64,000 bases of DNA. Source: Mesorhizobium terrae (GTDB lineage Bacteria; Pseudomonadota; Alphaproteobacteria; Rhizobiales; Rhizobiaceae). Positions 56,028 through 63,928 of the stretch are shown piece by piece. The position numbers and the translations under genes were made by a program. Location of the stretch: NCBI RefSeq assembly GCF_008727715.1, contig NZ_CP044218.1:3799501-3863500 (forward strand). The letters are read 5' to 3'. Numbering within the stretch: position 1 is the first letter of the stretch; every line of letters starts with the position of its first letter. The notes beneath the pieces are model-generated. The model searched no databases. It had not been told where the DNA came from and worked only from the letters and a program-made list of their open reading frames with translations.

Positions 56028-56990
56028 CTACCACAGCACCAGCGCCACCACCCCGAACAGCGCGATCAGCAGCATGTCGGCCGCCCAATAGAGCCGGAGC
56101 GCTTGGCGGATGTCAGCGCTGGTGACGGCGGTGCGGCCGCCTTCGCCCATATGGCGGCCTTCGACCAGCACGCCGCCATAGGAGCGTGGACCGGCGAGCG
56201 CCAGACCCAGCGCACCTGCCATCGCGGCTTCCGGCCAGCCGGCATTGGGCGAGCGGTGAAAGCGCGCGTCGCGCCACATGGCGCGCCAGGCCTCGGCCGG
56301 GTCGGCACCCCTGACGAAGAAGGCGGCAGCGACGATCAAAAGGCCGGTCAGGCGCGAGGCGGGCAAATTGATCAGATCGTCGAAGCGCGCCGCCGCCCAG
56401 CCAAAGGCCTCGTGGCGCTCGCTGCGGTGGCCGATCATGGAATCGGCGGTGTTGGCGGCCTTGTAGGCGACGCCGCCGGCCAGCCCGCCGATGCCCAGCC
56501 AGAAGGCGGGCGCGACGATGCCGTCGGAGAAATTCTCGGCCAGGCTTTCGATCGCCGCGCGGCCGACCGCCGCCTCGTCGAGTTTTTCAGGGTCGCGGCC
56601 GACGATCATGGAGACCGCCTTGCGGCCGGCCGTCAGCCCGCCCGAGTCCAGCGCGTCCGCCACCGCCTCGACATGGGCAGCCAGGCTCTTCTGCGACAGC
56701 AGCGAACTCGCCAGCAGCGCCACCGCGACAATGCCGAGCGGCAGCGCCAAAAGCGCCGTCTCGGCCAGGCGGGCGATGGTTGCCGGCACCATGACGATGA
56801 CCAGCAGCGAAAAGACGCCGGCCATGCGACGCGCGGCGTCGCTGTCGGCGGCGCGGTTGAGCCCGCGGTCGAGACAGGATATCAGGGCGCCGATCCAGGT
56901 CACCGGATGGCCGACGGCACGGAACAGCCGGTCGGGATAGCCGAGCCGAGATTCGATCAGCAGCGACAGAAAGGCGGTCAGGGCGAACAT
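56028..56990 (-). CDS. cbiB: Adenosylcobinamide-phosphate synthase CbiB/CobD
   Basis: The 320-residue inner-membrane enzyme attaches the aminopropanol arm to adenosylcobyric acid. It starts with SRLGYPDRLFRAVGHPVTWIG and has SLAENFSDGIVAPAFW, FGWAAARFDDLINLPASRL and RSPNAGWPEAAMAGAL, all family hallmarks. Its ATG and the divergent cobC ATG share the palindrome CATG. Confidence 0.94.
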   Translation of the reverse strand: MFALTAFLSLLIESRLGYPDRLFRAVGHPVTWIGALISCLDRGLNRAADSDAARRMAGVFSLLVIVMVPATIARLAETALLALPLGIVAVALLASSLLSQKSLAAHVEAVADALDSGGLTAGRKAVSMIVGRDPEKLDEAAVGRAAIESLAENFSDGIVAPAFWLGIGGLAGGVAYKAANTADSMIGHRSERHEAFGWAAARFDDLINLPASRLTGLLIVAAAFFVRGADPAEAWRAMWRDARFHRSPNAGWPEAAMAGALGLALAGPRSYGGVLVEGRHMGEGGRTAVTSADIRQALRLYWAADMLLIALFGVVALVLW

Positions 56991-58044
56991 GCGGCTTCCA
57001 GGCGAGGCGATTGCAGCGGTGGATCACGGCGGAAGCCTCGGCCGGGCGCGGGCGCTGTTTCCTGGCGCACCGGAACCGTTCGTCGATCTCTCGACCGGGA
57101 TCAATCCGCACTCCTATCCGCTTTTCGAGCCGCCCGCCACCGCCTTCACCAGACTGCCGGAGGCGGCGAGGTCGGCCGAGCTGGCGACTGTCGCCGCCAC
57201 CGCCTATGGCGCCCCGGCGCGGGCCAATGTGGTGGCAGCACCTGGCACCCAGATCCTGTTGCCGCGTGTCGCCTCGCTGGTGGCGCCCGGTCGCGCGCTG
57301 GTGTTGTCGCCGACCTATGCCGAACACGCGCGCGCCGCCGCCGTCGCCGGTCATAAGGTGGCCGAAGTGACAAATTTCGCGGCGCTTGCCGAGGCTGATC
57401 TGGCCATACTGGTCAATCCCAACAATCCCGACGGCCGCGTCGTCGCGCGCGACGATCTGCTGGCGCTCGCCGCCCGGATGAAAGCCAAAGGCGGGTTATT
57501 GGTGGTCGACGAAGCCTTCATGGATGTCGGCCCGCGCGAGGACAGCCTCGCCGGCGACATTGGGCGGGGCGGGCTGGTGGTACTGCGCTCCTTCGGCAAA
57601 TTCTTCGGCCTCGCCGGCGTGCGGCTGGGCTTCGCGCTCGCCGACACGGCGACGGCCGCACTACTCGACAGCCAGCTTGGGCCATGGGCGGTGGCAGGCC
57701 CGACGCTGGAATACGGTATCGCGGCGCTCGGCGATATTGCCTGGCAGCAGGCGATGCGGCAGCGGCTGGCTGAGGATGCCGCGCGGCTCGATGCGCTGTT
57801 TGCCCACCATGGCGTTACGGTCGCCGGCGGCACGACGCTGTTCCGCTATCTCGATTTCGCCGGCGCGCCCGGCCTGTTCGAAGCGCTCGGCCGGCAAGGC
57901 ATCCTTTTGCGCCATTTCGCGCAGCGCCCGCATGCGCTGCGGTCCGGCTTGCCCGGCAACGAGGACGAGTGGCGCCGCCTCGAAGCCGCCCTTGCCGGTT
58001 GGGCCGCGACGGGCGAAGCTCGCCAAAACAGGATCCGCGCATGA
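56989..58044 (+). CDS. cobC: CobC, threonine-phosphate decarboxylase-like PLP enzyme
   Basis: The 351-residue aminotransferase-fold protein provides or attaches the aminopropanol moiety with CbiB. It has DHGGSLGRARALFPGAP then DLSTGINPHSYP at the N-terminus, VNPNNPDGRVV, and the PLP Lys in SFGKFFGLAGVRLGF (about 204). ATG 56989 overlaps the divergent cbiB start; GTG 57019 gives a more usual N-terminus. The stop overlaps the phosphatase start (ATGA). Confidence 0.92.
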   Translation: MRLPGEAIAAVDHGGSLGRARALFPGAPEPFVDLSTGINPHSYPLFEPPATAFTRLPEAARSAELATVAATAYGAPARANVVAAPGTQILLPRVASLVAPGRALVLSPTYAEHARAAAVAGHKVAEVTNFAALAEADLAILVNPNNPDGRVVARDDLLALAARMKAKGGLLVVDEAFMDVGPREDSLAGDIGRGGLVVLRSFGKFFGLAGVRLGFALADTATAALLDSQLGPWAVAGPTLEYGIAALGDIAWQQAMRQRLAEDAARLDALFAHHGVTVAGGTTLFRYLDFAGAPGLFEALGRQGILLRHFAQRPHALRSGLPGNEDEWRRLEAALAGWAATGEARQNRIRA

Positions 58045-58550
58045 TCATCGTCTGCCCGCTCTCCAAGGTCGAGGCCACCGTCAACCGCGCCGGCGCCGAG
58101 CGGCTGTTGTCGCTGCTTGCCGCCGGCACCGACATGTTGCGCCCCGCCGCGATCCGGCCGGAAAACCATCTGCATCTGGTCATGCACGACATCGCCGAGG
58201 CGCAGGAGGGCATGACGCTGCCCGGCGAGGAGCATGTGCGCGCGCTGCTTGCCTTCGCCGAGGGCTGGAACCGCGCGCGGCCGCTGGTGGTGAACTGTTA
58301 TGCCGGCATCAGCCGCTCGACGGCTTCCGCCTATATCATCGCCGCGGCACTGGCGCCGAAGCGCGACGAGCTGGAACTGGCCAGGACGCTGCGCTTTCTC
58401 TCTCCCTCCGCGACGCCCAATCCGCGCCTCGTCGCCGTGGCCGACCACATTCTTGGCCGCAACGGCCGCATGGTCGCCGCCATCGCCTCGATCGGCCGCG
58501 GCGCCGATGCCTTCGAGGGCGTGCCGTTCGAGCTGGAGATTGAAGGGTAG
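58041..58550 (+). CDS. Tyrosine-phosphatase-like protein coupled to cobC
   Basis: The 169-residue protein has the Cys-X5-Arg loop CYAGISRS (Cys about 86), an upstream Asp in VMHDIAEAQEG as candidate general acid, and the length of small dual-specificity phosphatases. Translational coupling to cobC suggests a place in corrinoid synthesis, for instance removing a phosphate from an intermediate, but no direct evidence is visible. Confidence 0.82.
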   Translation: MIIVCPLSKVEATVNRAGAERLLSLLAAGTDMLRPAAIRPENHLHLVMHDIAEAQEGMTLPGEEHVRALLAFAEGWNRARPLVVNCYAGISRSTASAYIIAAALAPKRDELELARTLRFLSPSATPNPRLVAVADHILGRNGRMVAAIASIGRGADAFEGVPFELEIEG

Positions 58551-58565
58551 GGTGCTGGCGCCTCT

Positions 58566-58662
58566 ATCTCCCCCTTGCGGGGGAGAAAGCGATTTCAGCA
58601 TCTTAGCGAGCACGCCCGTAGGGCGGCGCAGTCTAAGTGCTAGAAATCGCAAGAGAGGGGAT
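58566..58662. repeat. Inverted repeat arm, left (97 bp)
   Basis: This arm differs from the reverse complement of the right arm by one substitution and two single-base indels. It is itself highly palindromic: TCTCCCCC/GGGGGAGA, then GCGATTTC/GAAATCGC enclosing CTTAG/CTAAG and CGCCC/GGGCG. Confidence 0.9.
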
Positions 58663-58664
58663 AT

Positions 58665-59018
58665 TCAGCCGCGACCGTCGGCGGCCTGCAAGATCGCCCC
58701 GCAGACCGCGTCGAGGTTCCTCTCCACCTCCTCGTTCCAGAAACGCAAGATGCCGAATCCCCGCGTCTCGAAATGTCGATCGCGGACTGTATCCCGCTGC
58801 AGTTCCGCGTGCTGACTGCCGTCAACCTCGATGATCAGCCTGGCCTCGAAACAGGCGAAGTCGAGAATGTAGCCATCGAGCGGCACCTGTCGCTTGAACT
58901 TCAGGCCGTTGAGTTGGCGGTTGCGCAGGGCCTGCCAAAGCATGTTCTCGGCCTTGGTCGCATCAGTGCGCATAGAGCGGGCAAAACCACGATGTAACGG
59001 TCTGACCGGTTGACGCAT
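58665..59018 (-). CDS. DUF559 (PD-(D/E)XK-type) endonuclease-like protein
   Basis: The 117-residue product belongs to the DUF559 group of small nuclease-fold proteins. ATKAENMLWQALRNRQLNG and LKFKRQVPLDGYILDF lead into the putative active site, Asp in ILDFACFEARL and Glu/Asp in IIEVDGSQH; RFWNEEVERNL follows near the C-terminus. ATG 59018 is chosen because the frame further upstream runs into the inverted repeat. Stop and start lie three and nine bases from the two arms, so the gene fills the space between them. Confidence 0.85.
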   Translation of the reverse strand: MRQPVRPLHRGFARSMRTDATKAENMLWQALRNRQLNGLKFKRQVPLDGYILDFACFEARLIIEVDGSQHAELQRDTVRDRHFETRGFGILRFWNEEVERNLDAVCGAILQAADGRG

Positions 59019-59027
59019 TGCCGGCAA

Positions 59028-59124
59028 ATCCCCTCTCTTGCGATTTCTAGCACTTAGCTGCGCCGCCCTGCGGGCGTGCTCGCTAAGATGCTGAAATCGC
59101 TTTCTCCCCCGCAAGGGGGGAGAT
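59028..59124. repeat. Inverted repeat arm, right (97 bp)
   Basis: This arm mirrors the left one at 58566-58662. It lies upstream of the DUF559 gene and probably contains or abuts its promoter, and it ends ten bases before the creatininase-family gene's stop codon. Confidence 0.9.
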
Positions 59125-59134
59125 AAGGCGCCTC

Positions 59135-59932
59135 TTACTTCACCCACTCATCCAACCTCGCCTTGCGCACATCCTTCAGCAGCGTGATGAAGCCGTCGGC
59201 CTGGTGTTCGGCGGTCTGCCGGCCCTTGTCGGCGGTTGCCTTGGCGGCCTCGCCGACCACGCCATGCGGGTTGAGGTCCTGCGACATCCAGGCGAAGGCA
59301 TGGGTGCCGGTGTGGCGCAGCAGCGAAAACGTCTTCTCGGCCTCGACCACCTTCGAGACGAAATTCTCGGCCTTGCCCATGTCGACCAGCTCGGGCCGGA
59401 AATGCAGCATCATGGAGGTCTCGTAGTCGCCGCCATGGATGCCCCAGCGGTCTTCCGCCTCGCTGTAGAGCCCGGCCGGGCGGCCGAAGCGCGACCAGCT
59501 CGTCTTCACCGCCAACATCCTTTCGCGCACCCGCAGCTCGCGCGTGACGATACCCATGATCTCTTCATTGCCGCCATGCGAGTTGACGATGACGAGCTTC
59601 CTCACCCCGGCGCGGGCGATGGAGAGGCCGAGCTCGGTCCAGGCGTCGATCAGCGTCGCCGGCGGCAAGGTCAGCGTGCCCGGCGCTTCGAGATGCTCGT
59701 TGGATTTGCCGACCGCCTGCACCGGCAGGATGCGGATGTCGAGATCGGCCGGCAGGCGCGCGATCACCGTCTCCAGCATGCCGTTCATGATCGAGGTGTC
59801 GGTCGACACCGGCAGATGCGGCCCATGCTGCTCGATCGCCGCCACCGGCAGCACCGCGATCGTCGTTTCCGGGTCGATCGAGGCATATTCGGTGGTCCTG
59901 TAGTCGCCCCACCACACGCGTCTTTTCGTCAT
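59135..59932 (-). CDS. Creatininase-family amidohydrolase
   Basis: The 265-residue metal-dependent amidohydrolase has metal ligands in IEQHGPHLPVSTDT, VNSHGGNEE and WGIHGGDYETSMMLHF, the three hallmarks of creatininase, FAPy deformylase (ArfB) and MftE. ATG 59932 follows GGAGA. With the neighbouring RidA protein and the NMT1-type importer it may act on an imported N-heterocycle; the substrate is not defined. Confidence 0.88.
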   Translation of the reverse strand: MTKRRVWWGDYRTTEYASIDPETTIAVLPVAAIEQHGPHLPVSTDTSIMNGMLETVIARLPADLDIRILPVQAVGKSNEHLEAPGTLTLPPATLIDAWTELGLSIARAGVRKLVIVNSHGGNEEIMGIVTRELRVRERMLAVKTSWSRFGRPAGLYSEAEDRWGIHGGDYETSMMLHFRPELVDMGKAENFVSKVVEAEKTFSLLRHTGTHAFAWMSQDLNPHGVVGEAAKATADKGRQTAEHQADGFITLLKDVRKARLDEWVK

Positions 59933-59970
59933 AATGTCAGTCTCCGCATCGTTGCTGGGGTGGTGCATTT

Positions 59971-60173
59971 CCCTTCTCCCCTTGTGGGAGAAGGTGGATC
60001 GGCGCGTTGCGCCGAGACGGATGAGGGGTGCTGGAAGAAACGAGGCATTTCAATTCCATATCTCTCACCCCATTTCATCCTACCATGGCGTTCCGTCCAG
60101 CACCCCTCATCCGACCTCGCCAATGGCGGCTACGCCGCCCGGCTCGGCCACCTTCTCCCGCAAGGGGAGAAGG
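59971..60173. repeat. Dispersed repeat B, copy 3 (about 203 bp)
   Basis: This complete copy lies between the creatininase-family gene and RidA. Arms GGATGAGGGGTGCTGG/CCAGCACCCCTCATCC pair, with end hairpins CCTTCTCCC...GGGAGAAGG. An extra AATGGCGGCTACGCCGCC segment makes it longer than copies 2 and 4. Confidence 0.8.
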
Positions 60174-60188
60174 GGAAGGTTCCGTTTC

Positions 60189-60572
60189 TCACCCGGCCGC
60201 GATCACTTCCACCTCGACCTTGAATTCGGGCCTGGCGAAACCGGTGACGATCATCAGCGTCGAGGCCGGCGCCGGGTCCGAAAATGTCCGGTCGCGCACC
60301 GCCATATAGGGTTTCAGATAGGCGCGGTCGGTGACATAGGCATTGATGCGCACCACGTCGTTCAGGCCAAGGCCGGCCTCGGCCAGCACCGCGGCGATGT
60401 TCTTGAAGCAGAGTTCGGCCTGTTCCTCGACGCCTTCGGGAATTTGGTCGTCGGCGGTGATCGCCACCTGGCCCGCGCACAGGATGAGCCGCTTGCCGGC
60501 CGGCACTTCGACGCCGTGGCTGTAGCGCGCGAATGGCGGCTTGATCGTCTTCGGCATCAGATATCGGAACAT
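60189..60572 (-). CDS. RidA-family protein (YjgF/YER057c/UK114)
   Basis: The 127-residue protein forms a homotrimeric Rid fold that hydrolyses reactive enamines or imines. It has LILCAGQVAITADDQIPEG, the VVRINAYVTDR strand and the C-terminal ARPEFKVEVEVIAAG. AAGGAGACCGCC gives a clear start. It probably detoxifies intermediates of the pathway served by its neighbours. Confidence 0.9.
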   Translation of the reverse strand: MFRYLMPKTIKPPFARYSHGVEVPAGKRLILCAGQVAITADDQIPEGVEEQAELCFKNIAAVLAEAGLGLNDVVRINAYVTDRAYLKPYMAVRDRTFSDPAPASTLMIVTGFARPEFKVEVEVIAAG

Positions 60573-60907
60573 GGCGGTCTCCTTTTGGGGACGCGTTGAG
60601 ACCCGGGCGAGGTCGGCCGACCAGCTCTAATCTCGACGCATCCGAGGCGGCGAAACTAGAGCCGGGCGGGGGCTTGGTTCAAGCACTGCTTTTGCACTGC
60701 CGGCATTACTTTCAACACGAAGCGCTGATGGACAGCTGCCCGGAAAATGGGCACGATGGCGACAGGAGCTGCAGGTCACGGGTTCACGTCACGGGTCGAA
60801 GGCTGGCACCGTCGGCGCAATGCCGCCACCGGTTGGGTGGCATGTGTCTTGCGTGATCGATCGACGGTGTCTTTGTGCCCGTTGCGGGCGGATGGAAGGG
60901 GAAATCG
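60573..60907. other. Divergent intergenic region
   Basis: No gene is seen in these 335 bases between RidA and the binding-protein gene. It must hold both promoters. I see no riboswitch; a TPP (THI) element would be expected if the importer were thiamine-regulated, and its core CTGAGA...ACCTGA is not visible. Confidence 0.45.
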
Positions 60908-61915
60908 ATGACACGGGTATTGGCAGGAACAATGGTGGCCGCGGCGGCGCTGCTTGGCGGCTGGATGTCGACGGCGGCGGCGAACGAGAAGGTAATCTTC
61001 GCCACCAACTGGCTGGCCCAGGCCGAACATGGCGGCTACTACCAGGCTGTGGCCGACGGCTCCTATGCCGCCTGCGGGCTGGACGTCACCATCCAGCAAG
61101 GCGGGCCGCAAGGCAGCGGCCGGCCGCTGCTGTTGGCCGGCAAGGTCGATTTCTACATGGGTGGCAACATGCTGCAGGCCTTCGACGCGGTGCAGCAGGG
61201 CATTCCGCTGCGCGTCGTCGCCGCCTCCTTCCAGAAGGAGCCGCAGGTCATCATGGCGCATCCGGGCCAGGGCCTGGACAAGTGGGAGGACCTGCCGAAG
61301 GCCGACCAGTACATTATCGGCGACGAGGGGGCGACCTCCTTCTTCCTGTGGATGGTCTCCGAGTTCGGCTTCGATCCCGCCAAGCGCGCCGTCTACACCT
61401 TCAACCCGGCTGCCTTCATCGCCAACAAGAAGTCGGTCCAGCAGGGTTACGTCACCTCCGAGCCGCATGCGGTGGCCAAGGAGGGCGGCTTCCAGCCCAA
61501 CCTCTTCCTGCTCGCCGACTACGGCTTCAACACCTACGCCACCACCATCGAGGCCATGCAGACCACGATCGACAAGCGGCCGGAGGTGGTGCAGTGCTTC
61601 GTCGATGGCTCGGCCAAGGGCTGGTACAACTACCTCTACGGCGACAACAAGGCCGCCAACGCCGCCATCAAGAAGGACAATCCCGACATCAACGACGAGC
61701 AGATCGCCTTCTCCATCGAGATGATGAAGAAGTACGGCATCGTCGATTCCGGCGAGAGCGAGAAGCTCGGCATCGGCGCCATGACCGACGAACGCATGCA
61801 GAGTTTCTACGACAAGATGGTCAAGGCCAAGGTTCTGCCCGCCGGCATCGACATCAAGAAGGCCTATACGCTGCAGTTCGTGAACAAGGGCGTCGGGCTC
61901 AATCTGAAGAAGTGA
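60908..61915 (+). CDS. NMT1/THI5-type ABC substrate-binding protein
   Basis: The 335-residue periplasmic protein has a signal peptide of about 25 residues (ending MSTAAA). ATNWLAQAEHGGYYQAVADG is characteristic of THI5/NMT1-type proteins that bind pyrimidines or other small heterocycles. GGAAGGGGAAA precedes ATG 60908. The ATPase and permease genes follow, separated by a repeat B copy. Confidence 0.9.
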   Translation: MTRVLAGTMVAAAALLGGWMSTAAANEKVIFATNWLAQAEHGGYYQAVADGSYAACGLDVTIQQGGPQGSGRPLLLAGKVDFYMGGNMLQAFDAVQQGIPLRVVAASFQKEPQVIMAHPGQGLDKWEDLPKADQYIIGDEGATSFFLWMVSEFGFDPAKRAVYTFNPAAFIANKKSVQQGYVTSEPHAVAKEGGFQPNLFLLADYGFNTYATTIEAMQTTIDKRPEVVQCFVDGSAKGWYNYLYGDNKAANAAIKKDNPDINDEQIAFSIEMMKKYGIVDSGESEKLGIGAMTDERMQSFYDKMVKAKVLPAGIDIKKAYTLQFVNKGVGLNLKK

Positions 61916-61926
61916 GTGCGGCTTCA

Positions 61927-62123
61927 CCTTCTCCCCTTGCGGGAGAAGGTGGCCCGGCGCGCAGTGCCGGGACGGATGAGGGGTGTTGGAAGAAACGATG
62001 CACTTCAAAATCCTGCCGTCCTGTTCGGTCGCCCGCCTAGGCGTGGCAAGTTCGCACTCCGTCCGGCCCACCTCATCCGACTTCGCTTTCGGCTCGGCCA
62101 CCTTCTCCCGCAAGGGGAGAAGG
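61927..62123. repeat. Dispersed repeat B, copy 4 (197 bp)
   Basis: This complete copy sits inside the transporter operon, between the binding-protein and ATPase genes. In transcripts it would form a large hairpin that could protect or uncouple the upstream mRNA, which would fit higher expression of the binding protein. Confidence 0.8.
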
Positions 62124-62152
62124 GATGAGCATTTATCCACGGAAAGGCACTG

Positions 62153-62962
62153 ATGTTGCAGCAGACGGTTATGCGCGGGGAGGGCATCGACAGCGGCACG
62201 CCGCTGCTTCACCTGCGCGGCGTCGGCAAGGTGTTCTCCAACGGGGTCACCGCGCTCGACAATGTCAATCTCACCATCAGCCAGGGTGATTTCGTCAGCC
62301 TGCTCGGGCCTTCCGGCTGTGGCAAGTCGACCGCGCTCAGGCTGATCGCCGGGCTGTCGACGCCGACGTCCGGCGCGCTGGAATGGCAAAAGGCGCTGGG
62401 CGACGATTGCGTCGGCTTCGTCTTCCAGGAGCCGACCCTGCTGCCCTGGGCGAGCGTCTTCGACAATGTCTGGCTGCCGTTGCGGCTGCGCGGCGTGTCG
62501 CGGCTCAAGGCCACGTCGGCGGTGATGGAGATGCTGGCGCGCGTCCATCTGGAAAACTTCGCCGACGCGGTGCCGCGCGAGCTTTCCGGCGGCATGAAGA
62601 TGCGTGTCTCCATCGCGCGCGCCATGGTCACCAAGCCGCGCGTTCTGTTGATGGACGAGCCATTCGCGGCGCTCGACGAGATCACCCGCTTCAAGCTCAA
62701 CAACGACCTTCTGGAACTGTGGCAGCAGGAGCGGTTCACCGCCATCTTCGTCACCCACAGCGTGTTCGAAAGCGTGTTTCTCTCCAACCGCATCGTGGTG
62801 ATGGCGGCGCAGCCGGGCCGTGTCTTCCGCGACATGGCGGTGGAGGCGCATTACCCGCGCGACGAGGCCTTCCGCACCTCGCCGGCCTATGCCGCTCTGT
62901 GCCGGCAGGCATCGGAGGTGCTGGGCGCGGCGATGAGCGCCAAGGCGGAGGCGCGGCGATGA
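62153..62962 (+). CDS. ABC transporter ATP-binding protein (NitT/TauT type)
   Basis: The 269-residue ATPase has Walker A GPSGCGKST, Q-loop FQEPTLLPWASVFDNV, signature ELSGGMKMRVSIARAM and Walker B LLMDEPFAALDE. ATG 62153 follows GGAAAGG. Its stop overlaps the permease start (ATGA). Confidence 0.92.
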   Translation: MLQQTVMRGEGIDSGTPLLHLRGVGKVFSNGVTALDNVNLTISQGDFVSLLGPSGCGKSTALRLIAGLSTPTSGALEWQKALGDDCVGFVFQEPTLLPWASVFDNVWLPLRLRGVSRLKATSAVMEMLARVHLENFADAVPRELSGGMKMRVSIARAMVTKPRVLLMDEPFAALDEITRFKLNNDLLELWQQERFTAIFVTHSVFESVFLSNRIVVMAAQPGRVFRDMAVEAHYPRDEAFRTSPAYAALCRQASEVLGAAMSAKAEARR

Positions 62963-63810
62963 CGACGCTCGAGGTGCGGCCGGTGGCGCTCGACCCGGAA
63001 GAAGCGCGGCGCGTGCGCCAGCAACGGCTGGAGAAGATCGGCGGCTGGGTGCTGCCGCTCGCCATCATGGTGGTCTCGGTCTGGCTGTGGGACCGGCTGT
63101 GCGTGTGGAACGACATTCCGAAATACATCCTGCCGAGGCCGGGCGTGGTGCTGCAGACCCTGCAGGACGATGCGCCGCTGCTGTTCTCCTCACTGTGGGT
63201 GACGCTCAAGATCACCTTCCTGAGCCTCGCGCTCGCCATCGTCGGCGGGGTGGGGCTGGCGGTGCTGTTTGCCCAGTCGAAATGGGTGGAGATGTCGTTC
63301 TTCCCGTTCGCCGTCATTTTGCAGGTCACGCCGATCGTGGCGATCTTCCCGCTCATCAACATCTATGTCGACAACCAGACCGCCAAGCTTCTGCTCTGCG
63401 CCTGGATCGTCGCCTTCTTCCCGATCCTGTCCAACACGACGCTGGGTCTGAATTCGGTCGACCGCAATCTGCGCGACCTGTTCCGGCTGAACGGCGCCTC
63501 GCGCTGGCAGGAGCTGTGGCACCTGCGCCTGCCGGCCGCCATGCCCTATTTCCTCGGCGGCCTGAAGATCGCCGGCGGCCTGTCCTTGATCGGCGCGGTG
63601 GTGGCCGAATTCGTCGCCGGCACGTCGGGCCAGGCGTCGGGTCTCGCCTCGCGTATCATCGAGGCGGGCTACCGGCTGAACGCGCCGCGCCTGTTCGCGG
63701 CGCTGATCCTGATTTCGGTGACCGGCATCGTCATTTTCCTGGTGTTGTCGCTGCTGTCGCATCTCGTCCTGCGTCGCTGGCACGAGAGCGCCTTGAAGCA
63801 GGAGGCGTGA
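62959..63810 (+). CDS. ABC transporter permease (NitT/TauT type)
   Basis: The 283-residue inner-membrane subunit has six helices and the EAA-type loop NGASRWQELWHLRLPAAMPY (about 178-197). The start overlaps the ATPase stop. With the two preceding genes it forms a complete importer of the thiamine-precursor/taurine class. Confidence 0.92.
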   Translation: MTTLEVRPVALDPEEARRVRQQRLEKIGGWVLPLAIMVVSVWLWDRLCVWNDIPKYILPRPGVVLQTLQDDAPLLFSSLWVTLKITFLSLALAIVGGVGLAVLFAQSKWVEMSFFPFAVILQVTPIVAIFPLINIYVDNQTAKLLLCAWIVAFFPILSNTTLGLNSVDRNLRDLFRLNGASRWQELWHLRLPAAMPYFLGGLKIAGGLSLIGAVVAEFVAGTSGQASGLASRIIEAGYRLNAPRLFAALILISVTGIVIFLVLSLLSHLVLRRWHESALKQEA

Positions 63811-63928
63811 TGGCGGACAGATGCCGCGTTTTGGCGGGAACTTGCATCAATTCAGGCGGATTCTGCACCATCAAGGGGGCAGGTGAACAAATCCCGACCG
63901 CCATCGACAGCCCTTTCGCGATAAAGCC

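Larger units (their letters stand above)
58557..59135. mobile_element. DUF559 nuclease cassette between 97-bp inverted repeats
   Basis: Two nearly identical 97-bp arms (58566-58662 and 59028-59124) face each other around a single nuclease gene. The 9-bp sequence GGCGCCTCT stands immediately left of the left arm (58557-58565) and two bases right of the right arm (59127-59135), as expected of a target-site duplication. The unit sits in the gap between two convergent genes. No transposase is encoded inside, so movement would need help in trans or the nuclease itself. Confidence 0.7.

Noticed and set aside
60573..60907. A TPP riboswitch upstream of the NMT1-type binding-protein gene
   Set aside because: The conserved THI-box core (CTGAGA and ACCTGA segments in the right order and spacing) is not present.
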